DNA of 64,000 nucleotides from G016756615 sp035556195. GTDB taxonomy: Bacteria; Pseudomonadota; Alphaproteobacteria; Rhizobiales; Rhizobiaceae. The DNA lies in the NCBI GenBank assembly GCA_035556195.1, contig DATMFK010000024.1:211035-275034 (forward strand), given 5' to 3'. The notes beneath the pieces are model-generated. The model did no database searches. It had not been told where the DNA came from and saw nothing but the letters and a program-made list of their open reading frames with translations. Numbering within the stretch: the stretch's first letter is position 1; each line of letters starts with the position of its first letter. This document shows positions 59,239 to 64,000 of this stretch, one piece after another. A program made the translations under genes and the position numbers.

Positions 59239-60245
59239 TGGCGGGTCCCGGCTCGAACGCCGATGCCGGTGGCGGACCGGCCCGCCACATTCCTGTTCTG
59301 CTCGAAGAGGTGCTTGCGGCGCTTGCCCCGACGCGAGGCGAGACGATCGTCGACGGCACGTTCGGCGCCGGCGGCTATACGAGGGCGATCCTGGAGCGCG
59401 GCGCCGGCGTGGTCGCCATCGACCGCGATCCCGACGCCATAGCGGCGGGCCGCGAGCTGGAGAGGGCGTCGGCGGGGCGGTTGCGCCTCGTGCAGGCGCC
59501 GTTCTCCGAGCTCGACCAGCATGTCGACCTCGTCGACGGCGTCGTGCTCGATATCGGCGTCTCCTCGATGCAGCTCGACCAGGCCGAGCGCGGCTTCTCC
59601 TTCCGGGCCGACGGTCCGCTGGACATGCGCATGGCGCAATCCGGCCTCAGCGCGGCCGACGTGGTCAACCGTTTCAAGGCCGGCGATCTCGCGCGCATCT
59701 TCGGTTTCCTCGGCGAGGAAAGGCATGCCGGCCGTATCGCCAGGATGATCGAGAAGCGGCGGCAAGGCAGGCCCTTCACGCGCACGCTGGAACTTGCCGA
59801 CGCCATCGAGACCTTCATCGGTCGCAACCCGAAGGACAAGATCCATCCGGCGACGCGCGTCTTCCAGGCCTTGCGCATCTTCGTGAATGACGAGCTCGGC
59901 GAGCTCGCCCGCGCGTTGCTGGCGGCCGAACGCGCACTGAAGCCGGGCGGACGGCTCGCGGTCGTGACTTTCCATTCGCTGGAAGACCGCATCGTCAAGC
60001 GCTTCATTGCCGATCGTTCGAGCCGCCAGGCCGGCTCGCGCTACCTGCCGGAGACCCGCGCCGAACCGCAGACCTTCGAGCAAGCCGCCAAGCCGGTGGG
60101 CCCTTCCGACGCGGAGGTGGCCGCCAATCCGCGTGCGCGTTCGGCCAAGCTTCGTTCGGCGGTGCGCACGGCCGCGCCCGCCAGGCCGGGGGATCTCTCG
60201 GAATTCGGCCTGCCGAAATTGCCCAGCATCCACGGGGAGGGCTGA
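59235..60245 (+). CDS. rsmH: 16S rRNA (cytosine(1402)-N4)-methyltransferase RsmH
   Basis: A 336-residue SAM methyltransferase: HIPVLLEEVLAALAP, the SAM loop VDGTFGAGGYTRAIL, VLDIGVSSMQLDQAERGFSFRADGPLDMRM, and the C-terminal VTFHSLEDRIVKRFI. These are near-invariant in RsmH (MraW). It modifies C1402 in the ribosomal P site. Start ATG 59235 overlaps the mraZ stop. Confidence 0.97.
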   Translation: MMAGPGSNADAGGGPARHIPVLLEEVLAALAPTRGETIVDGTFGAGGYTRAILERGAGVVAIDRDPDAIAAGRELERASAGRLRLVQAPFSELDQHVDLVDGVVLDIGVSSMQLDQAERGFSFRADGPLDMRMAQSGLSAADVVNRFKAGDLARIFGFLGEERHAGRIARMIEKRRQGRPFTRTLELADAIETFIGRNPKDKIHPATRVFQALRIFVNDELGELARALLAAERALKPGGRLAVVTFHSLEDRIVKRFIADRSSRQAGSRYLPETRAEPQTFEQAAKPVGPSDAEVAANPRARSAKLRSAVRTAAPARPGDLSEFGLPKLPSIHGEG

Positions 60246-60629
60246 ATGATAATGTTCCGCACCAGCGACATCGTGCTGATCGCCGTCATGGTTTCGGCCG
60301 CGGCCTTCACCTACAAGACCAAGCACGAGGCCGAGAACTGGCAGGCGGAGGTGCGCCATCTCCAGCGGCAGATCCGTTTCGAGGAAGACACGATCGACCT
60401 CCTCAGGGCCGATTGGAGCCTGCTGACCCAGCCGGCGCGGCTGCAGCGGCTGACCGAGATCTATCAGGACGAATTGGCCCTGGCGCCGGTCGAGGCGCAC
60501 CAGATCGTCGGGCTCGACGAACTGCCGTCGAAGCCGCCGGTCCAGATCGAGGATCTTATAGGGCAGCAGCTCGGCGGAATGGCCGATAGCGGGCAGGACC
60601 ACACCGTCACGGGGGCAATCGTTCAATGA
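60246..60629 (+). CDS. ftsL: cell division protein FtsL
   Basis: A 127-residue bitopic membrane protein: short cytoplasmic N-terminus, helix IVLIAVMVSAAAFTY (residues 9-23), then a periplasmic coiled coil (HEAENWQAEVRHLQRQIRFEEDTIDLLRADW). Size, topology and position between rsmH and ftsI identify FtsL, a low-conservation member of the FtsQLB divisome complex. It follows the rsmH stop without a gap and overlaps ftsI by four bases. Confidence 0.88.
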   Translation: MIMFRTSDIVLIAVMVSAAAFTYKTKHEAENWQAEVRHLQRQIRFEEDTIDLLRADWSLLTQPARLQRLTEIYQDELALAPVEAHQIVGLDELPSKPPVQIEDLIGQQLGGMADSGQDHTVTGAIVQ

Positions 60630-62329
60630 AGCTTTTCCGCCGCAAGCGAGGCACCGAGCAAGAGCCCGCCGCGATCGTGGTCGAGGGCGCCGGCAAGGCG
60701 ACTGGCGGGCGCGCGCGCACCCGCGTGCTGATGACGATGGCCGTGTTTTTCTCGCTCTACGGCGCGATTGCCGGCCGTCTCGTCTATCTCGGCGTGCTCG
60801 AGCCGGAACAGGACAGGGGGCCGACCACGCGGGTCACCGCGAACCGGCCGGACATCGTCGATCGCAATGGCGAAGTGCTTGCCACCGACATCAAGACGTC
60901 CTCGCTGTTCGCCGAGCCACGGCGCATCGTCGATGCCGACGAAGTCATCGAGAAGCTGTCGACCGTGCTGCCCGACATCGAGGTCGAGCAGACCTATCAC
61001 AAGCTGAAGAGCGGCGCGGGATTCGTGTGGCTGAAGCGCCAGCTCACGCCCAAGCAGGAAGCCGACATCATGGCGCTCGGAATTCCCGGCATCGGCTTCC
61101 GCACGGAAAAGCGCCGCTTCTATCCGGGCGGCCCGACGGCTTCGCATATTCTCGGCCTCACCAATATCGACAACAAGGGCATTTCGGGGCTGGAGAAATA
61201 CATCGACGACCAGGGTCTCGCCGATCTCCAGGCGATCGGTCTTGCCACGGATCTGGAGCCCGTGCGCCTCTCCATAGACATCCGCGTGCAGCACATCGTG
61301 CGCGACGAGATCGCCCGCGCCTTGGAGAAATACCATGCGATCGCGGCCGGCGCGGTAGTGCTGAATGCCAAGACGGGCGAGGTGCTCGCCATGGCATCGG
61401 TGCCGGATTACGACCCGAACAATCCGTACAATGCCCATGAGAAGGACCGTCTGAACCGGATGTCGGCCGGCGTCTACGAGATGGGATCGACCATCAAGAG
61501 CTTCACCACCGCCATGGCGCTGGATTCCGGCAAGGTGACGCTGGACAGCACCTTCGACGCGACGCGTCCCATCACCATCGGGCGCCAGACGATCCGCGAC
61601 TTCCACGGCAAGGGCAGGGTGCTCACCGTGCCCGAGGTCTTCATCTACTCCTCCAATATCGGGTCGGCGCGCGAGGCCGACGTCGTCGGCATCGAGGGTC
61701 ATCGCGAATTCCTGAAGCGCATCGGCCTGCTCGACCGCCTGCAGACGGAACTGCCTGAAGTGGCGCGGCCAACGGAGCCGAAAGTATGGAAGAAGGTCCA
61801 CTCGATCACGATCTCCTTCGGACACGGCATGTCGACCACGCCGCTGCAGACGGCGGTCGGCGCCGCGGCGCTGATGAATGGCGGCAGGCTGATGCCGCCG
61901 ACCTTCCTGCCGCGGACCATGGAAGAGGCAATGGCCGTTTCCACGCAGGTGGTCAGCAAGAAGACCAGCGACGACATGCGCTATTTGTACAATCTGAACG
62001 CGACCGCGCCGGGCGGTTCCGGCAAGCGCGCCACCGTTCCCGGCTACCGCGTCGGCGGCAAGACCGGCACGGCCGAGAAAGTGGTCAATGGCCGCTATGC
62101 CTCGGACAAGCGCTTCAACGCCTTTCTCGCCGCGTTTCCGATCGACGACCCGCAATATGTCGTGCTCAGCATCATCGACGAGCCGAAGCCGGAAAAGCCG
62201 GGCATGGGGGCGACGGCCGGTCTCAATGCTGCGCCGATCGTCTCTAATATTATCCGGCGTTCCGCGGCTCTTCTTGGCGTAAAGCCTGATTTCGGCCACG
62301 AAAGTAAGCCGTTGCTGGTCTCCTATTGA
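60626..62329 (+). CDS. ftsI: peptidoglycan D,D-transpeptidase FtsI (PBP3)
   Basis: A 567-residue class B penicillin-binding protein. It has an N-terminal membrane helix (MTMAVFFSLYGAIAGRLVYL), a PBP dimer domain (RPDIVDRNGEVLATDI), and a transpeptidase domain with S288-T-I-K291, S342-S-N344-type SxN and K479-T-G in GGKTGTAEK. It makes septal cross-links in division. ATG overlaps ftsL. Ordinary family length. Confidence 0.96.
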   Translation: MKLFRRKRGTEQEPAAIVVEGAGKATGGRARTRVLMTMAVFFSLYGAIAGRLVYLGVLEPEQDRGPTTRVTANRPDIVDRNGEVLATDIKTSSLFAEPRRIVDADEVIEKLSTVLPDIEVEQTYHKLKSGAGFVWLKRQLTPKQEADIMALGIPGIGFRTEKRRFYPGGPTASHILGLTNIDNKGISGLEKYIDDQGLADLQAIGLATDLEPVRLSIDIRVQHIVRDEIARALEKYHAIAAGAVVLNAKTGEVLAMASVPDYDPNNPYNAHEKDRLNRMSAGVYEMGSTIKSFTTAMALDSGKVTLDSTFDATRPITIGRQTIRDFHGKGRVLTVPEVFIYSSNIGSAREADVVGIEGHREFLKRIGLLDRLQTELPEVARPTEPKVWKKVHSITISFGHGMSTTPLQTAVGAAALMNGGRLMPPTFLPRTMEEAMAVSTQVVSKKTSDDMRYLYNLNATAPGGSGKRATVPGYRVGGKTGTAEKVVNGRYASDKRFNAFLAAFPIDDPQYVVLSIIDEPKPEKPGMGATAGLNAAPIVSNIIRRSAALLGVKPDFGHESKPLLVSY

Positions 62330-62342
62330 TTCTGCGGAGGCG

Positions 62343-63824
62343 ATGGGGATTCGCCTCAAAACTGACGACTGGAACTCGATGGACCTGAAAGAATTCGCCG
62401 GTATCCTGCCTGTCGAAGGGGTGCGCCCGGGCAGCATCGAGATCACCGGAATTTCATCGGATTCGCGCCAAGTGGGTGAAGGGACCCTCTTCGTCGCGGT
62501 TCCCGGCAGCAAGGCGGACGGAGCGGCCTACGCGGCCGATGCGCGGAAGCGCGGGGCGGCGGCGGTCGTCGCCGCTCGAGGCGCCGTGGGGACGCCGCTC
62601 GACATCCCGCTCATCGAAGTGGACGAGCCGCGGCTCGCCCTGGCGCGGGCCGCGGCGCGCTTCTTCGGCCGCCAGCCAGAAACCATGGTCGCGGTGACCG
62701 GCACCAGCGGCAAGACTTCGGTCGCGTCCTTCACCCGCCAGGTCTGGGAGCAGGTCGGCCTGGCAGCGGCGAGCATCGGCACGACGGGCGTGACCGCGCC
62801 CGGCCGCAACGACTATGGCGCGCTGACGACGCCCGATCCGGTCGCGCTGCACCGGTTGCTGAAGGAGTTGGCCGAGGCCGGCGTGACCCATGCGGCGATG
62901 GAAGCGTCGAGCCACGGGCTCGACCAGCACAGGCTCGGCGGCGTCAGGCTGGCCGCCGGCGCCTTCACCAATCTCGGCCGCGACCACATGGATTACCATC
63001 CGACGGTCGAGCACTATCACAAGGCCAAGCTGCGCCTGTTCGAGGCGCTCCTGCCGAAGGGCGCGCCGGCCGTCATCTTCGCCGACGACCCCTGGTCGGC
63101 GCCGACGGTTCAAGCGGCGAAGGCGGCCGGCCTCGAGGTCCTGACCGTCGGGCGCCATGGCGATTTCCTCACGCTGAAACGTGCCGAGCACGAGCGTTTC
63201 CGCCAGCGCGCCGAGGTCGACGCGGGCGGCGTTCTGCACGAGATCGACCTGCCGCTCGCCGGCGATTTCCAGATCGCCAATGCACTGGTTGCGGCGGGCC
63301 TCGCAATATCCACCGGAACGCCGGTCGCGAAGGCCCTGGCTGCGCTGGAGAAGCTGAAGGGCGCGTCGGGCCGGCTCGAGCTGGTCGGCACCACGCGAAG
63401 CGGCGCGCCGGTCTATGTCGACTATGCCCACAAGCCGGACGCGCTGGAGAACGTGCTCGCCTCGGTGCGGCCCTTTACCACCGGCCGCGTCATGGTGGTG
63501 TTCGGCTGCGGCGGCGACCGCGACCGCGGCAAGCGGCCGATCATGGGCACTATTGCCGCCGAGAAGGCCGATGTGGTGATCGTCACCGACGACAATCCCC
63601 GCAGCGAGGACCCCGCCTTCATCCGCGCCGCCATCCTCGAAGCCGCCCCCGAGGCGCAGGAAATCGGCGACCGCGCCGAGGCCATCGCCGCCGCCATCTC
63701 CATGGCGAAGTCGGGGGATGTCGTGCTGATCGCCGGCAAGGGTCACGAAACCGGCCAAATCGTGGGCGACCGGACGTTGCCATTCTCGGACCGCGACACC
63801 GCGGTCGCGGTGCTGGAAGGATGA
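62343..63824 (+). CDS. murE: UDP-N-acetylmuramoyl-L-alanyl-D-glutamate:meso-diaminopimelate ligase
   Basis: A 493-residue Mur ligase with GISSDSRQVGEGTLFVAVPGSKADG, ATP loop TGTSGKTSVASF, TTPDPVALHRLL, VYVDYAHKPDALENVL and the diaminopimelate-specific motif DDNPRSEDP. It adds meso-diaminopimelate to the peptidoglycan stem. The start is ambiguous: ATG at 62343 has GGAGG only two bases away; ATG at 62379 begins closer to the family start (LKEFAGILPVEG). Confidence 0.95.
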   Translation: MGIRLKTDDWNSMDLKEFAGILPVEGVRPGSIEITGISSDSRQVGEGTLFVAVPGSKADGAAYAADARKRGAAAVVAARGAVGTPLDIPLIEVDEPRLALARAAARFFGRQPETMVAVTGTSGKTSVASFTRQVWEQVGLAAASIGTTGVTAPGRNDYGALTTPDPVALHRLLKELAEAGVTHAAMEASSHGLDQHRLGGVRLAAGAFTNLGRDHMDYHPTVEHYHKAKLRLFEALLPKGAPAVIFADDPWSAPTVQAAKAAGLEVLTVGRHGDFLTLKRAEHERFRQRAEVDAGGVLHEIDLPLAGDFQIANALVAAGLAISTGTPVAKALAALEKLKGASGRLELVGTTRSGAPVYVDYAHKPDALENVLASVRPFTTGRVMVVFGCGGDRDRGKRPIMGTIAAEKADVVIVTDDNPRSEDPAFIRAAILEAAPEAQEIGDRAEAIAAAISMAKSGDVVLIAGKGHETGQIVGDRTLPFSDRDTAVAVLEG

Positions 63825-64000
63825 ACGTCATGGCCGCCATCGAGCCGCTCTGGACGCCCGACGCGCTCGCCGCTGCTGTCGGCGGCACGCTGATCGGTGC
63901 GCCGGCGCGCGCCATCGGCGGCGTCTCCATCGACACCCGCACCTTGCAGCCGGGCGACGTCTTCTTCGCTATACGCGGCGACAACAGCGACGGCCACGCC
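63821..64000 (+). CDS. murF: UDP-N-acetylmuramoyl-tripeptide--D-alanyl-D-alanine ligase, 3' end outside window
   Basis: The first 60 residues of MurF: WTPDALAAAVGGTLIGAPARAIGGVSIDTRTLQPGDVFFAIRGDNSDGHA, the usual N-terminal domain. The ATG lies in an ATGA overlap with murE. It continues beyond the window. Confidence 0.93.
   Translation, partial: MNVMAAIEPLWTPDALAAAVGGTLIGAPARAIGGVSIDTRTLQPGDVFFAIRGDNSDGHA

Overview
The window is a high-GC chromosomal segment of an alphaproteobacterium. It most likely comes from Rhizobiales, close to Mesorhizobium and other Phyllobacteriaceae. Support comes from the gene content: a pobR-pobA/pcaQ-pca cluster, btaAB for betaine lipids, an ArsR-methyltransferase fusion beside metF, a RutR-type pyrimidine cluster with an ABC transporter, and the dcw cluster. 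Rhizobial-type dispersed palindromic repeats also fit. Most genes lie in tight operons with 4-bp ATGA overlaps. I see no prophage, insertion sequence, CRISPR array or tRNA. The identification rests on recognised protein families; nothing was searched.

Layout. 1-8803 (+): the end of a membrane spermidine-synthase-like protein, then a six-gene MoxR/Bat operon (AAA+ ATPase, DUF58, DUF4381, two von Willebrand A proteins, BatD). 8857-18239: divergent rutR, then omega-amino-acid aminotransferase, carbamoyl-amide hydrolase, dihydropyrimidinase and a four-gene ABC transporter of the NMT1/THI5 type. A DUF559 gene and a 43-bp perfect inverted repeat are wedged between the transporter's ATPase and permease genes. 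18409-24877: a CHRD-domain protein, then 4-hydroxybenzoate/protocatechuate catabolism (pobR, pobA, pcaQ, pcaCHGB, without pcaD). 24921-28912 (-): a glycan cluster (sugar-nucleotide epimerase, GT39 transferase, lipid-A-disaccharide-synthase N-terminal-type protein, GT2 transferase), probably for lipid A or LPS decoration. 28996-34663: a ThDP enzyme with a CoA-transferase, an alpha/beta hydrolase and EttA.

34718-40260: a trans-aconitate methyltransferase-like gene, a KAS III-like enzyme, a MOSC protein, DUF2293, TrmO, and the ArsR-methyltransferase regulator overlapping metF. 40261-41946 is a gene-poor stretch with small genes only: a ribbon-helix-helix protein, a protein with a PEP-CTERM-like tail, and a 28-residue membrane peptide. 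It ends in a roughly 540-bp leader before an ornithine-decarboxylase-like gene. 43221-48923: cell-wall hydrolases, a serine hydrolase and btaAB preceded by a Pho box. 48991-56350: a 5-oxoprolinase-type hydantoinase fusion, a small lipoprotein, a universal stress protein, a DjlA-like co-chaperone coupled to an AmpD-like amidase, and a soluble lytic transglycosylase. 56411-56859 is RNase P RNA. 57254-58366 is a trans-sulfuration-type PLP enzyme. 58771 to the end is the start of the dcw cluster: mraZ, rsmH, ftsL, ftsI, murE and the beginning of murF.

Regulation can be read from the DNA at several points. There is a RutR-like palindrome over the aminotransferase promoter, a PcaQ-type dyad between pcaQ and pcaC, a 20-bp palindrome in front of the ArsR fusion, a Pho box before btaA, and three 10-bp-spaced CCCAT boxes inside a likely mraZ promoter. 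No single wholly new system stands out. The more unusual items are the DUF559/repeat insertion in the transporter operon, the nested repeats at 27.7 kb, the small-gene region at 40.3-41.4 kb, and the ThDP-enzyme/CoA-transferase pair.
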